Counted from the stretch's first letter, positions 36,058 through 44,602 are shown. The stretch: 64,000 bases of DNA from Dyadobacter chenhuakuii (GCF_023821985.2 NZ_CP098805.1:3596001-3660000), one strand, 5' to 3'. Translations and numbers: made by a program. Notes: generated from the sequence alone by a model not told the origin.

Positions 36058-37398
36058 CTATCCAACCAGCACCCTAACCTTCTTAATCCGCTTCTTATCA
36101 GCCGATTGCACTTTAAAAGTCACTTCCCGGTGTGTCGCCATTTCGCCTGTGCGCGGCAATCTTGAAAACAATTCGAGGAGCAGGCCTGCTAATGACTCAT
36201 TATTGCCCCTTACTTCGTCAAAATAATCCGTTTCCAGGTTCAGAAGTCGACAAAGGTCGCTGATGGAAACTTTTCCTTCGAAAACGTAAGTGTTATCGTC
36301 TACCTGGGTGTAATTCACTTCATCATCCTCGTCATATTCATCATTGATATCACCGAAAATCTCTTCAATGATGTCCTCTAGTGTGATTAACCCGCTCGTC
36401 CCGCCATATTCGTCCACGACAATGGCCATATGCACACGGCGATTCTGAAATTCCTTCATCAGATCATCCAAATGCTTGCTTTCCGGGATGAAATAAACCG
36501 GGCGCAGCAATTTTTGCCAGTTGAAATGTTCGTCTAAATGAATGTGCGGCAACAAATCCTTCACATTCAAAATTCCCTCAATGTGGTCCAGGTCATCCCG
36601 GTAAACCGGCACCCGCGAGTAACCCGATTTATTTATTTTATCCATCAATTCATGGAAATCCAGCTCAATATCGAACGCGGTAATGTGCAGACGCGCCTGC
36701 ATGGCCTTCTTAGAATTGGTCTGACGGAAATTGGCCAGTCCCCGTAAAAGGTCGGTTTCCTCTTCACTTTCCGCTTTTGCTTCCAGTCGTTCGGTTGTGA
36801 TTTCGGCTCCTTCCGGCGTAAGCACGCCAAATGAATAGCCGAGCTTCATAATAGGCTGCGCAAGTGGCTGACAAATCTTGATCAGGAAATTGGTAACGCC
36901 CGAGATCTTCGGAATAAACTCCAATGCACGCCGCGCCGCATTGTAACGAACCATTGCATCCAGCCAGATCCATAGCGCAAGACAGCCAATGGAAATCCAC
37001 TTGTAAACATTGTTCGGATCGTCCTGAATGTGAATCCAGGCAATGCGTGCTGCCAAAAGTAGGGCGAGCATCGTAATCCCACGCTGAATCAGCGAAAGGG
37101 CAAGCTGCTGAATGCGGTTTGGAAGCGTGCTTTCGGTGTCACTTTTTCGTTCCCAGGGATTTTCCAATGCACCGGAGGCAGCATATGCGGCGCGGACGCC
37201 GGAGAGAAACAGGGAAACCAGGAAGAGGAATATAACCAGGATGAGGTCGTAGGGCGCAAGGAAATCAGTGGGTATAATGACTCCTGCAAATAAAGTTTGC
37301 GTACATCTTTGGGGGACGGTAATCCCCGTACGCGTTCGGGCAAGCGGATCGTCGCTGTCTGCTGTTTCTTTCACGAATAGGTTTGGAAAAGTTTGCAA
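36058..37398 (-). CDS. gldE: Gliding motility-associated protein GldE (CNNM/CorC-type)
   Basis: Inner-membrane protein of 446 residues. The N-terminal membrane region (about 50-175) has several hydrophobic helices (LILVIFLFLVSLFLSG, ITMLALLLAARIAWI, WISIGCLALWIWL). A CBS pair (about 225-350; SGYSRVPVYRDDLDHIEGILNVKDLLPH, HMAIVVDEYGGTSGLITLEDIIEEIFGDI) and a CorC/HlyC domain (about 365-445) follow, as in CNNM divalent-cation transporters. Its position after ssb is characteristic of GldE. The gene opens with TTG at 37398 and the first ~38 residues look unlike the family, so the true start may be downstream. gldD, its usual neighbour, is absent here. Confidence 0.87.
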   Translation of the reverse strand: MQTFPNLFVKETADSDDPLARTRTGITVPQRCTQTLFAGVIIPTDFLAPYDLILVIFLFLVSLFLSGVRAAYAASGALENPWERKSDTESTLPNRIQQLALSLIQRGITMLALLLAARIAWIHIQDDPNNVYKWISIGCLALWIWLDAMVRYNAARRALEFIPKISGVTNFLIKICQPLAQPIMKLGYSFGVLTPEGAEITTERLEAKAESEEETDLLRGLANFRQTNSKKAMQARLHITAFDIELDFHELMDKINKSGYSRVPVYRDDLDHIEGILNVKDLLPHIHLDEHFNWQKLLRPVYFIPESKHLDDLMKEFQNRRVHMAIVVDEYGGTSGLITLEDIIEEIFGDINDEYDEDDEVNYTQVDDNTYVFEGKVSISDLCRLLNLETDYFDEVRGNNESLAGLLLELFSRLPRTGEMATHREVTFKVQSADKKRIKKVRVLVG

Positions 37399-37425
37399 TA
37401 AACTTTCGTTTAAATAAATGTAGCG

Positions 37426-37490
37426 ATTCTGTTCAAAAATATTATTCCAATGTGCTCTAAATGTCGAAATAAATCCTTTTTGAACAGAAT
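37426..37490. repeat. 14-bp inverted repeat between ssb and gldE
   Basis: ATTCTGTTCAAAAA (37426-37439) and TTTTTGAACAGAAT (37477-37490) are perfect inverted copies separated by 37 bases. A direct repeat AAATGTAGCG flanks the structure at 37417-37425 (with one base either way) and 37498-37506. It could be an operator, an mRNA hairpin or a tiny mobile remnant. Confidence 0.5.
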
Positions 37491-37496
37491 AGCTGG

Positions 37497-37504
37497 CAAA
37501 TGTA
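37497..37504 (-). promoter_or_regulatory. -7 element before gldE
   Basis: Minus strand TACATTTG matches TAnnTTTG. It lies just past the ssb stop codon and about 100 bases before gldE. No clear -33 element. Confidence 0.35.
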
Positions 37505-37509
37505 GCGGA

Positions 37510-37989
37510 TCAGAACGGCAGATCGTCATCATCATTCCCGGCTGCCAGTGATGGCGGGATCGGGTCGGATGATCGAGGTGATTGCTGTGCTCTGGGTTGT
37601 GAAGATTGTTGTGCATAACCGCCGCTGCTCTCGCCGCCGCCAGACCCAGGTGCGCCCGGACCGCCCAGCAATGTCATGCTGTTTGCGCGGATCGTAACGC
37701 CGGTTCTTTGCTGTCCTTCTTTGTCCGTCCAGCTGTCGGTGCGGATGCGGCCTTCGATGTAAACCTGGTTTCCTTTCTTCAGATATTTTTCCGCCACTTT
37801 GGCCAATCCTTCCCAAAGCTCAATGCGGTGCCACTCCGTATTATCGACGCGTTCGCCGCTTTTGTTGGTGTATGATTCTGTTGTTGCAATGTTGAATTTA
37901 GCCACTGCCGAGCCGCTTTCCAGATATCTAACTTCGGGATCGCTGCCCAGATTGCCTATCAAAATGACCTTGTTAACGCTTCCTGCCAT
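37510..37989 (-). CDS. ssb: Single-stranded DNA-binding protein
   Basis: SSB coats single-stranded DNA during replication, repair and recombination. The 159 residues have the OB-fold (about 1-110: VNKVILIGNLGSDPEVRYLESGSAVAKF, EWHRIELWEGLAKVAEKYLKKGNQVYIEGRI), a Gly/Ser/Gln-rich flexible linker (about 112-148), and the acidic protein-interaction tip DDDDLPF. The start is ATG 37989. gldE follows on the same strand. Confidence 0.97.
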   Translation of the reverse strand: MAGSVNKVILIGNLGSDPEVRYLESGSAVAKFNIATTESYTNKSGERVDNTEWHRIELWEGLAKVAEKYLKKGNQVYIEGRIRTDSWTDKEGQQRTGVTIRANSMTLLGGPGAPGSGGGESSGGYAQQSSQPRAQQSPRSSDPIPPSLAAGNDDDDLPF

Positions 37990-38050
37990 GATTTCTAATT
38001 GTGGATGATTTGTTTAAGTTAATATTAAAGATACGGATGTAAAAGCACTT

Positions 38051-39256
38051 TCAAATATCCTGTTCGCTGATTTTGCCCGTAATTTTATGTTTCAAAATTA
38101 ATTTATTCCGCCCGTCATGCGTCATTTCCTGTTTGATCAAATAATATTCGTCATTATAGGAAGTGTAGTTTGAAGGTTTGGTCACGCCTTCCTGTCCGCG
38201 CCAGACCGGCAGTTCCACTTTTTCCCAAAGCTTGGTTTTCGCGGATTTGTAAGCTGCATCAATCACTGCATTCACAACATAGCCATCATAAAAAGTTTCC
38301 GCCGCTTCCCTGCCATTTTCCACGGCATTGAACATATCGGTGAACATATGGTTGTAGCCCAGATCATTCACCTCGTCCCCCACCGGAAACAGCCAGCCTG
38401 TATTGCTTTCGGCCTTTTCAGCTACGTAATCCTCTCCTTTTCCATCTGCATTCTGCCCTGTTGTAAACATTTCAAAACCCGTCCGCAGGAAATTGTTGAT
38501 CCAGATCGTGCCTTCGGTTCCCATGACTTCGTCGCGCAGGTCCATGCCGCCACGAAAAGTCCAGCTCACTTCAAACTGCCCGATAGCGCCGTTTTCATAT
38601 TTTACCAATGCAATCGCATGATCCTCAGCATCAATAGGTTTCACCTGCGTGTCCGCCCAGCACATGACTTCAACGGGCTTAATGTCCTTACCAATAAAAT
38701 TGCGTGATATTTCAATGCAATGACAGCCCAAATCCAGGATGCAGCCGCCGCCGGCCTGCTCAATGTCCCAGAACCATTCACTATGCGGACCAGGATGCGC
38801 TTCACGCGATTTTGCCCAGATAATCCTTCCTAATGAGCCGTTTTTGACACTTTCGAGCGATTTTAAAAACTTTGGCGTGTAACAAAGATCTTCCAGATAA
38901 CCTGCAAAAATTCCTGCTTCCTCTGTCGCCCTCATCATCCGCAATGCCTCCGCCGCATTGCGCCCGAGTGGTTTGGTAGAAATAACGGCCTTTTTATGTT
39001 TCACGCAAAGCTTAACTGCCTCTTCATGAACATTATTAGGCAACGCAATGCACACCATATTCACATCCGGGTGCGCAATCACTTCTTCCATACTGGACGA
39101 CCAGAAATCGCAGCCATAGTCTTTGGCGAACTTTTGGGCACTTTCATCACGCCGTGCGTAAATGGCAACCACCCTATCCCGGCCCCGCTGCCCATGAATG
39201 GATTCAGCATAAAATCGTCCGATAAAACCGGAACCTAACATTGCAATTTTCTGCAT
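38051..39256 (-). CDS. Gfo/Idh/MocA family oxidoreductase
   Basis: NAD(P)-dependent oxidoreductase of 401 residues. The N-terminal Rossmann domain (about 1-125) begins KIAMLGSGFIGRFYAESIHG and contains VCIALPNNVHEEAV and the family lysine motif STKPLGRN (usually EKP). The C-terminal alpha/beta domain (about 135-370) carries GGGCILDLGCHCIEISRNFIG, with the His of the proposed active site. Substrates in this family are mostly sugars, inositols or amino sugars; none can be chosen here. It stands 77 bases after the phytanoyl-CoA dioxygenase-like gene on the same strand, a pairing seen in catabolic gene sets. Confidence 0.88.
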   Translation of the reverse strand: MQKIAMLGSGFIGRFYAESIHGQRGRDRVVAIYARRDESAQKFAKDYGCDFWSSSMEEVIAHPDVNMVCIALPNNVHEEAVKLCVKHKKAVISTKPLGRNAAEALRMMRATEEAGIFAGYLEDLCYTPKFLKSLESVKNGSLGRIIWAKSREAHPGPHSEWFWDIEQAGGGCILDLGCHCIEISRNFIGKDIKPVEVMCWADTQVKPIDAEDHAIALVKYENGAIGQFEVSWTFRGGMDLRDEVMGTEGTIWINNFLRTGFEMFTTGQNADGKGEDYVAEKAESNTGWLFPVGDEVNDLGYNHMFTDMFNAVENGREAAETFYDGYVVNAVIDAAYKSAKTKLWEKVELPVWRGQEGVTKPSNYTSYNDEYYLIKQEMTHDGRNKLILKHKITGKISEQDI

Positions 39257-39333
39257 AATCTTATCTTGAAGTTGTTTAGGAATAAATTTAAATGGCCTTA
39301 CCTGTGGAAAATGACCTTATTTAAATGCGTCTG

Positions 39334-40191
39334 TTAGTTGGTCTTCACTTCACTCTCCCAGCCAGTTGTTTTCAGCGCCGGATCATCTTCTTTTTTAAGA
39401 AAATCGGCATCGCCAAAGGATGAAGCGTCCCATTCGAGCAAAGCCCGGTCAGGAACTACGGAAACCGGAACACGCCAGGATGTGGAAGTTTCGGCGTAAG
39501 CAATGTTGGATTGTGAATTATAACATGAGATCAGCGACCACCGCGGATGATCCGACAAATTGGCTTCCGACCTGTGCATGAGGTTACTATGAAAGAATAA
39601 TGCGTCGCCCGGCTCAATTTCGCAATAAACCAGCTCCATCGTTTTCAATGCATGGTTCACCATTTCCATATCCGCGCCCACCTGCTCACCCGCAAAACCA
39701 TGATTGACACGGCCCATTTTATGAGAGCCCTTAATGACTTGCAAACACCCATTTTCCTTGTTTGCAGGCGTCAGGGCGATCATTACACTCATTAACTGAT
39801 CCGGGAATATAAACTGATTTTTATACCAATAACCATAATCCTGATGCCACTCCCAGGCACCGCCGACCTTCGGTTCTTTCTGCATTAGTTTGGTATGAAA
39901 ATGACAGACCGGACTCTCCTGCCCCAGCAACTGCCAAACCGAATTGACCATGCGTTCGCTGCGGATCAGATAACCAAAAACGTCATCACCCGGCGTAAAC
40001 CAGAGCGAAAGCTTCGTCTTCTTCCCCGACTGGTCATTCAGGTCCATCGCATTTTTCTGCATGACCGAGTTTTCAATCGCCGTCCGATATAATTTATTCG
40101 TCTCCTCTTCCGAAAACAGCCCTTTCACGACCACATAACCGTCTTCATGGAATGTCTTAATCTGGCTTGTATTTAAACTAAAACTTGTCAT
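39334..40191 (-). CDS. Phytanoyl-CoA dioxygenase (PhyH) family protein
   Basis: Predicted Fe(II)/2-oxoglutarate-dependent dioxygenase of 285 residues. The iron site is visible as HQDYGYW (His and Asp, about residues 116-118) and the distal His in ALFFHSNLMHRSEANLS (about 200-210); the Arg of HPRWSLISCYN would bind 2-oxoglutarate. The N-terminus FHEDGYVVVKGLFSEEET is typical. Bacterial members hydroxylate varied small molecules, so the name does not imply phytanic acid. It precedes the Gfo/Idh/MocA gene and sits between mutY and ssb. Confidence 0.87.
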   Translation of the reverse strand: MTSFSLNTSQIKTFHEDGYVVVKGLFSEEETNKLYRTAIENSVMQKNAMDLNDQSGKKTKLSLWFTPGDDVFGYLIRSERMVNSVWQLLGQESPVCHFHTKLMQKEPKVGGAWEWHQDYGYWYKNQFIFPDQLMSVMIALTPANKENGCLQVIKGSHKMGRVNHGFAGEQVGADMEMVNHALKTMELVYCEIEPGDALFFHSNLMHRSEANLSDHPRWSLISCYNSQSNIAYAETSTSWRVPVSVVPDRALLEWDASSFGDADFLKKEDDPALKTTGWESEVKTN

Positions 40192-40217
40192 AACTCATCC
40201 GTTTTACGTGTTTAGTA

Positions 40218-40225
40218 CAAAAATA
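40218..40225 (-). promoter_or_regulatory. -7 element before the PhyH-family gene
   Basis: Minus strand TATTTTTG matches TAnnTTTG, 27 bases before the start codon. No clear -33 element. It suggests that the PhyH and oxidoreductase genes form their own transcription unit. Confidence 0.4.
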
Positions 40226-40296
40226 TATTACTTAAAATACAATTCCTTGCAGATTACGAAGATTAAAACCATTTAGACGTGAAGGTTTCGAAATGG

Positions 40297-41376
40297 TCAC
40301 AAATATTTTTCTTCTTTTAAGACTGTATCGATCAAAATCGGCTTTGGGAGCGTCTCAACCTCGTTTTTGGAGAAAAAATAAATATTTGAGGGAAGGTCAA
40401 CTGGCTCGCTTTCGGGGATTGTCAGCCACCAGAACTGCACGTGAAGCTTTTGATGGGTCAGCAAGTGAATGTATAATTTCGGCACCTGGCGGATAGTCCC
40501 TTTTTTCATTAATACCAGCAACATTGCGTTATCAGCCAGCTCTTCGGGCGAATCGACGTGGGCAGCGGATTCAATTAAGAGAAAATCATATAGTCCTTTC
40601 CAGATGTCCTTTGTGTTCCGCTCCTGCATGGCCAGCTTATCACCTTGTTGTATGATAAAATAATTCAGGAAACGGTTTTTCACTTTCAGCTTTTTGGCCT
40701 TCACCGGAAGTTCATTCTGCACATTGAATGCATAGGCATAGCAAATGTCATTAAACGGACAAATGCTGCAATTGGGCGAAACAGGCACACATTGCAGCGC
40801 ACCGAACTCGATCATTGCCTGGTTGTAAGTTGCCGGATCTTCGTGTGAAATCAGCGTTTTCGCGACTTGGGCAAACTCCTTTTTCCCTTCATTGGAAAGC
40901 ATATCCGCCTTGATCCCGAAAATCCGAGACATGACCCGGTACACATTCCCGTCAATCGCCGCAACGGCCTCGCCGAAAGCGAAAGATGCAATCGCTGCGG
41001 CTGTGTAATTCCCCAAACCTTTTAGTTTCGAGAGGGTTAATGCTGTTTCCGGAAACCTGCCTTCAAATTCGCTGACGATCTGCCGCGCCGTGTAATGCAT
41101 ATTTCTCGCCCTGGAATAGTAACCTAAGCCCTGCCAGAGGCGCAGCACATCGCGTTCATCGGCATTGGCGAGGTCGAAAACAGTGGGATAATTTTCCAGA
41201 AACTTCTCATAATAAGGCGTTCCCTGGGCGACTCTGGTTTGCTGGAGAATGATTTCTGATAACCATATTTTATAGGGGTCCGTCGTTTGTCGCCAGAGTA
41301 AAGGGCGGTGGTTTTTGAGATACCAGGATTTAAGTTTTTTGTTAAAATCATCTACCTGTAAAGGGTCTGATATCAT
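40297..41376 (-). CDS. mutY: A/G-specific adenine DNA glycosylase
   Basis: MutY removes adenine mispaired with 8-oxoguanine. The 359 residues hold the helix-hairpin-helix glycosylase core (about 20-180) with WLSEIILQQTRVAQG (catalytic Glu), LKGLGNYTAAAIASFAFGEAVAAIDGNVYRV (HhH and catalytic Asp), the [4Fe-4S] ligands in CVPVSPNCSICPFNDIC, and the C-terminal NUDIX-like 8-oxoG recognition domain (about 220-350). It is divergent from the HU gene, the usual arrangement in this phylum. Confidence 0.96.
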   Translation of the reverse strand: MISDPLQVDDFNKKLKSWYLKNHRPLLWRQTTDPYKIWLSEIILQQTRVAQGTPYYEKFLENYPTVFDLANADERDVLRLWQGLGYYSRARNMHYTARQIVSEFEGRFPETALTLSKLKGLGNYTAAAIASFAFGEAVAAIDGNVYRVMSRIFGIKADMLSNEGKKEFAQVAKTLISHEDPATYNQAMIEFGALQCVPVSPNCSICPFNDICYAYAFNVQNELPVKAKKLKVKNRFLNYFIIQQGDKLAMQERNTKDIWKGLYDFLLIESAAHVDSPEELADNAMLLVLMKKGTIRQVPKLYIHLLTHQKLHVQFWWLTIPESEPVDLPSNIYFFSKNEVETLPKPILIDTVLKEEKYL

Positions 41377-41461
41377 AATGTTTGTCCTTATGTACGCTGT
41401 TATTTAACCAATTAGAAAAAAAATGAAAACGCCTTCCTTTTAAATCTTGGTAAAATTAGCG

Positions 41462-41469
41462 TACCTTTG
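41462..41469 (+). promoter_or_regulatory. -7 element before the HU gene
   Basis: TACCTTTG matches TAnnTTTG. Initiation near 41475 gives a leader of about 60 bases before the GTG start. The -33 region is AT-rich without a clean TTTG. Confidence 0.5.
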
Positions 41470-41535
41470 TGTTCCCAAAATTTAGAGGAGTAAGTAAATA
41501 AATGAAATAATATCCACTTAAAGTAAACAATCAAA

Positions 41536-41841
41536 GTGACTAAGGCAGACGTAATCGCACAGATTTCTGAGAAAACAGGTGTAGACAAGGGCGATGTTCA
41601 GCAAACGCTAGAATCGTTCTTCACCGTGGTAAAGGACTCACTTTCTGAGGGAGAGAACCTTTATGTAAGAGGTTTTGGTAGTTTCATCAATAAAAAACGT
41701 GCGCGTAAAGTTGCCCGTAATATTTCGAAGGGAACTTCAATGATCATTGACGAGCACTTTGTACCGAGCTTCAAACCTGCAAAAGTATTTGTAGAGCAGG
41801 TAAAAGAAAGTGACAAATTGAAAGCTGTCGCTGAAAAGTAA
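41536..41841 (+). CDS. HU/IHF family DNA-binding protein
   Basis: Nucleoid-associated, DNA-bending protein of 101 residues. TKADVIAQISEKTGVDKGDVQQTLESFF forms the dimerising helices, and FVRGFGSF-like NLYVRGFGSFINKKRARKVARN begins the beta-arm that embraces DNA. A Lys-rich tail extends beyond the standard ~90 residues. The start is GTG at 41536; the nearby ATG at 41502 is followed by a stop after one codon. HU and IHF cannot be separated confidently. The TPR gene follows after 30 bases. Confidence 0.94.
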   Translation: MTKADVIAQISEKTGVDKGDVQQTLESFFTVVKDSLSEGENLYVRGFGSFINKKRARKVARNISKGTSMIIDEHFVPSFKPAKVFVEQVKESDKLKAVAEK

Positions 41842-41871
41842 TTTACCTGAAAAGGTTTGGGTTATAACAGT

Positions 41872-42717
41872 ATGAAAAAGTCTATTTTCCTTTCTTGTGT
41901 GCTTGCAGTTGCTCTTGTCGGAACGCTTTTCAGCCTTCCCAAGGTGGTTGTTAATACCAAAGGCAAGGAAGTAGGCAACGAGAGAAACCAGTCTCAGGCA
42001 GCTGCTACGGCGGCTGCTCCGGACTCTTCCGTTCAATCGTCATCACATGAAGCCACCATCGCGCCGGATCAGCAAAAAATTGTCGATCAGCTCAGAAATG
42101 GCTTTGAGAATGCGAATGATATGGAAAAGGTTGCAGCGGGCTTGAAGTTGTCCGACAAATTTGCTCAATTGCAAAAATTCGACAGCGCAGCATTTTATGC
42201 TGAAAAAGCAGCACTTTTGTCTCCCAGCATTGAAAATCTTGTCAGGACCGGCGATCGTTATTACGAAGCTTATGGTTTTGCCATTGATGATCAGAAAGCA
42301 AAAAACCTGGGAACAAAAACCCGCGAATATTACCAAAAAGCACTTGACCAGAATCCTGGCCTGTTAGCTGCAAAAGCCAACATGGCAATGACTTACGTGA
42401 ACACAGAAAACCCGATGCAGGGAATTTTAATGTTGCGCGAAGTGATTGACACCGATCCTACCAACGAATTGGCATTGTTCAATTTAGGGATCTTGTCCAT
42501 GAGATCTAACCAATATTCAAAAGCTGCCGACAGGTTCAGACAGATTTTGACCAATAATCCGGCCAATACAAAAGCGAAGTTCTATTTAGGATTGACGCTC
42601 GTGGAACTGGGAAACAAGGAAGAGGCCCGCAAGGTCCTTTCCGAGGTTAAAAAGGAGGAAAAAGATCCTGTAATCCAGCAAGCGATTGGCGAATTGGAAG
42701 GTCGTCTGAACAATTGA
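41872..42717 (+). CDS. Tetratricopeptide repeat protein
   Basis: A 281-residue protein starting at ATG 41872 (MKKSIFLSCVLAVALVGTLF) with an N-terminal membrane anchor or signal (about 5-22) and a low-complexity Ala/Ser/Gln stretch (about 38-62). Several TPR units follow: DKFAQLQKFDSAAFYAEKAALLSP, AKANMAMTYVNTENPMQGILMLREVIDTDP, ALFNLGILSMRSNQYSKAADRFRQILTNNP and KFYLGLTLVELGNKEEARKVL. It probably scaffolds an envelope complex, but the partner is unknown. The place between HU and RNase G is a conserved one in Bacteroidota, and the small basic protein gene comes 44 bases later. Confidence 0.85.
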   Translation: MKKSIFLSCVLAVALVGTLFSLPKVVVNTKGKEVGNERNQSQAAATAAAPDSSVQSSSHEATIAPDQQKIVDQLRNGFENANDMEKVAAGLKLSDKFAQLQKFDSAAFYAEKAALLSPSIENLVRTGDRYYEAYGFAIDDQKAKNLGTKTREYYQKALDQNPGLLAAKANMAMTYVNTENPMQGILMLREVIDTDPTNELALFNLGILSMRSNQYSKAADRFRQILTNNPANTKAKFYLGLTLVELGNKEEARKVLSEVKKEEKDPVIQQAIGELEGRLNN

Positions 42718-42761
42718 TAAGCAGAAAAAACAATCAATTTTTATTTTAAACGACATAAAAC

Positions 42762-42851
42762 ATGCCTTGCGGAAAAAAGAGAAAGAGACATAAGATTTCC
42801 ACTCACAAGAGAAAGAAAAGACTTAGAAAAAACAGACATAAGAAGAAATAA
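42762..42851 (+). CDS. 29-residue basic protein, AURKAIP1/COX24-domain type (bS22/mS38-like)
   Basis: A tiny ORF of 29 codons: it begins MPCGKKRKRHK, then ISTHKRKKRLRKNRHKKK. About two thirds of its residues are Lys, Arg or His. The KRKKRLRKNRHK core resembles the AURKAIP1/COX24 domain, found in mitochondrial ribosomal protein mS38 and mycobacterial bS22, which sit in the small ribosomal subunit near the decoding region. A ribosomal role here is inferred from that resemblance. It lies between the TPR and RNase G genes, with a hairpin behind it. Confidence 0.8.
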   Translation: MPCGKKRKRHKISTHKRKKRLRKNRHKKK

Positions 42852-42856
42852 TATAC

Positions 42857-42888
42857 CATGACCGGATTTTCAAAAAAGTCCGGTCATG
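42857..42888 (+). terminator. Hairpin after the small basic protein gene
   Basis: CATGACCGGA (42857-42866) and TCCGGTCATG (42879-42888) form a perfect 10-bp stem with a 12-base loop. The following sequence, CCTTCTTCCCC, is only weakly T-rich, so termination may be partial. Confidence 0.5.
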
Positions 42889-42975
42889 CCTTCTTCCCCT
42901 CGTATGTATTGCCCCTTTCATTCTGAAAGTGGAGGTTAAGTATCAACATTATATAGCCATTCAGTTGGTTGAACA

Positions 42976-44538
42976 TTGAGTAACGAATTACTAATCAATT
43001 CTACTCAAAAGGGAGAACGTATAGCCCTTTTGCAGGATAAACGTCTTTTAGAATATCACGTCGAAACACCGGATCAAAGCTTTACCGTGGGGGATATTTA
43101 CCTCGGTACGGTCAGGAAGCTGGTAGCGGGGCTTAATGCCGCGTTTGTTGATGTCGGTTTTGAAAAAGATGCGTTTCTGCATTATCTAGATCTTGGGCCA
43201 AATATCAATTCCCTCAACAAACTGACCAAGGACGTAATATCGAAGCGTCAGACTTCGGGCAAATTGAATAACTTCAAGATGGAGCCCGAAATCGAGAAGC
43301 TTGGTAAAATTGATAAGGTACTTTCCAAAAACCAGCCTATTCTTGTTCAGATCGTTAAGGAGCCTATTTCTACAAAAGGTCCCAGACTTTCCTGCGACAT
43401 TTCGATTGCCGGCCGCTATATTGTGCTGGTGCCGTTTTCAAATTCTGTAAACCTTTCCAAAAAGATCACTGACAAAGCTGAGCGCAACCGCCTGCAGCGT
43501 CTGATGTCGTCCATTAAGCCTGCCAACTTCGGTGTCATTATCCGCACCGTTGCAACTGGGAAGGATGTGGATGAGCTGAATAAAGATTTGCAGGATTGCC
43601 TCGACAAGTGGGAAAACGGGATCAAAGCATTGAAAGATGCCAAGCCTCGCGATAGGGTTATAGGTGAAATGAACCGCGCTTCTTCCATCATCCGCGACAT
43701 GCTGAATGAATCATTCGACAGCATTACAGTTGATTCCAAAGAGGTCTACGACGACATTAAGGCTTACATTCACAACATTGCGCCGGACAAGGAAAACATT
43801 CTGAAACTGCACAATGGTAAGAATAAAATCTTCGAACAATTTGGTCTTGAAAAGCAGATCAAATCCCTTTTCGGACGTTCTGTAAGTTTGCCGAATGGCG
43901 GTTACCTGATTATAGAACATACTGAGGCGCTGCACGTTATCGACGTAAACAGCGGTAACAAGTCCAATTCAGAGGAAGATCAGGAAGCGACTGCATTGAG
44001 CGTCAACCTCGAAGCAGCCAAAGAAATTGCCCGTCAGTTGCGGCTTCGCGATATGGGCGGGATTATTGTGGTCGATTTTATCGATATGAAGAAGGCGGAA
44101 AACAAACGCGTTCTTTTCGATACAATGCGCGACGAAATGAAGGGTGACCGGTCGAAATACACGATCTTGCCGCTTTCAAAATTCGGTCTGCTGCAAATTA
44201 CCCGTCAGCGCGTACGGCCTGAAATGAACATTGTAACCCGCGAAACATGCCCTACTTGCGGCGGAACGGGCACTATTCAGGCGAGTATTCTGGTTTCGGA
44301 TGTAATTGCTAATAACCTGGATTACATTCTGACCAAGCAAAATGAGCGTGGAATCACCATTTCACTTCATCCATTCCTGCATTCTTATTTTACAAAGGGA
44401 TTAATCTCAGAGCAAGTAAAGTGGCTTTTCCATTACAAAACTTGGGTGAAGCTGATCAAAGATACTTCGCTGGGTGTGGTCGACTTCAAATTCCACAACC
44501 GTTACGGCGAGGAAATTGAGATTGTTCCGGGTAATTAA
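42976..44538 (+). CDS. rng: Ribonuclease G/E family protein
   Basis: Endoribonuclease of the RNase G type, acting in rRNA maturation and mRNA decay. The 520 residues start at TTG 42976 (SNELLINSTQKGERIALL). An S1 RNA-binding domain covers about 38-130 (DIYLGTVRKLVAGLNAAFVDVGFEKDAFLH); the RNase H-like catalytic region (about 150-400) has EHTEALHVIDVNSGN and GGIIVVDFIDMKK with the metal-binding Asp residues; the zinc-link Cys pair is in TCPTCGGTG. It lacks the long scaffold tail of RNase E. It follows the HU, TPR and small basic protein genes. Confidence 0.95.
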   Translation: MSNELLINSTQKGERIALLQDKRLLEYHVETPDQSFTVGDIYLGTVRKLVAGLNAAFVDVGFEKDAFLHYLDLGPNINSLNKLTKDVISKRQTSGKLNNFKMEPEIEKLGKIDKVLSKNQPILVQIVKEPISTKGPRLSCDISIAGRYIVLVPFSNSVNLSKKITDKAERNRLQRLMSSIKPANFGVIIRTVATGKDVDELNKDLQDCLDKWENGIKALKDAKPRDRVIGEMNRASSIIRDMLNESFDSITVDSKEVYDDIKAYIHNIAPDKENILKLHNGKNKIFEQFGLEKQIKSLFGRSVSLPNGGYLIIEHTEALHVIDVNSGNKSNSEEDQEATALSVNLEAAKEIARQLRLRDMGGIIVVDFIDMKKAENKRVLFDTMRDEMKGDRSKYTILPLSKFGLLQITRQRVRPEMNIVTRETCPTCGGTGTIQASILVSDVIANNLDYILTKQNERGITISLHPFLHSYFTKGLISEQVKWLFHYKTWVKLIKDTSLGVVDFKFHNRYGEEIEIVPGN

Positions 44539-44539
44539 C

Positions 44540-44602
44540 AGCCCGATTTAAATTCTAGCATTCACCGTCATTTCCCTTTCCAGTTCGGGCTTCTTTTTTC
44601 TT
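44540..44602 (+). terminator. Possible terminator after rng
   Basis: AGCCCGA (44540-44546) pairs with TCGGGCT (44585-44591), followed by TCTTTTTTCTTT. The loop is long (38 bases) and the structure runs into the 3' end of the convergent enoyl-CoA hydratase gene. Confidence 0.35.
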
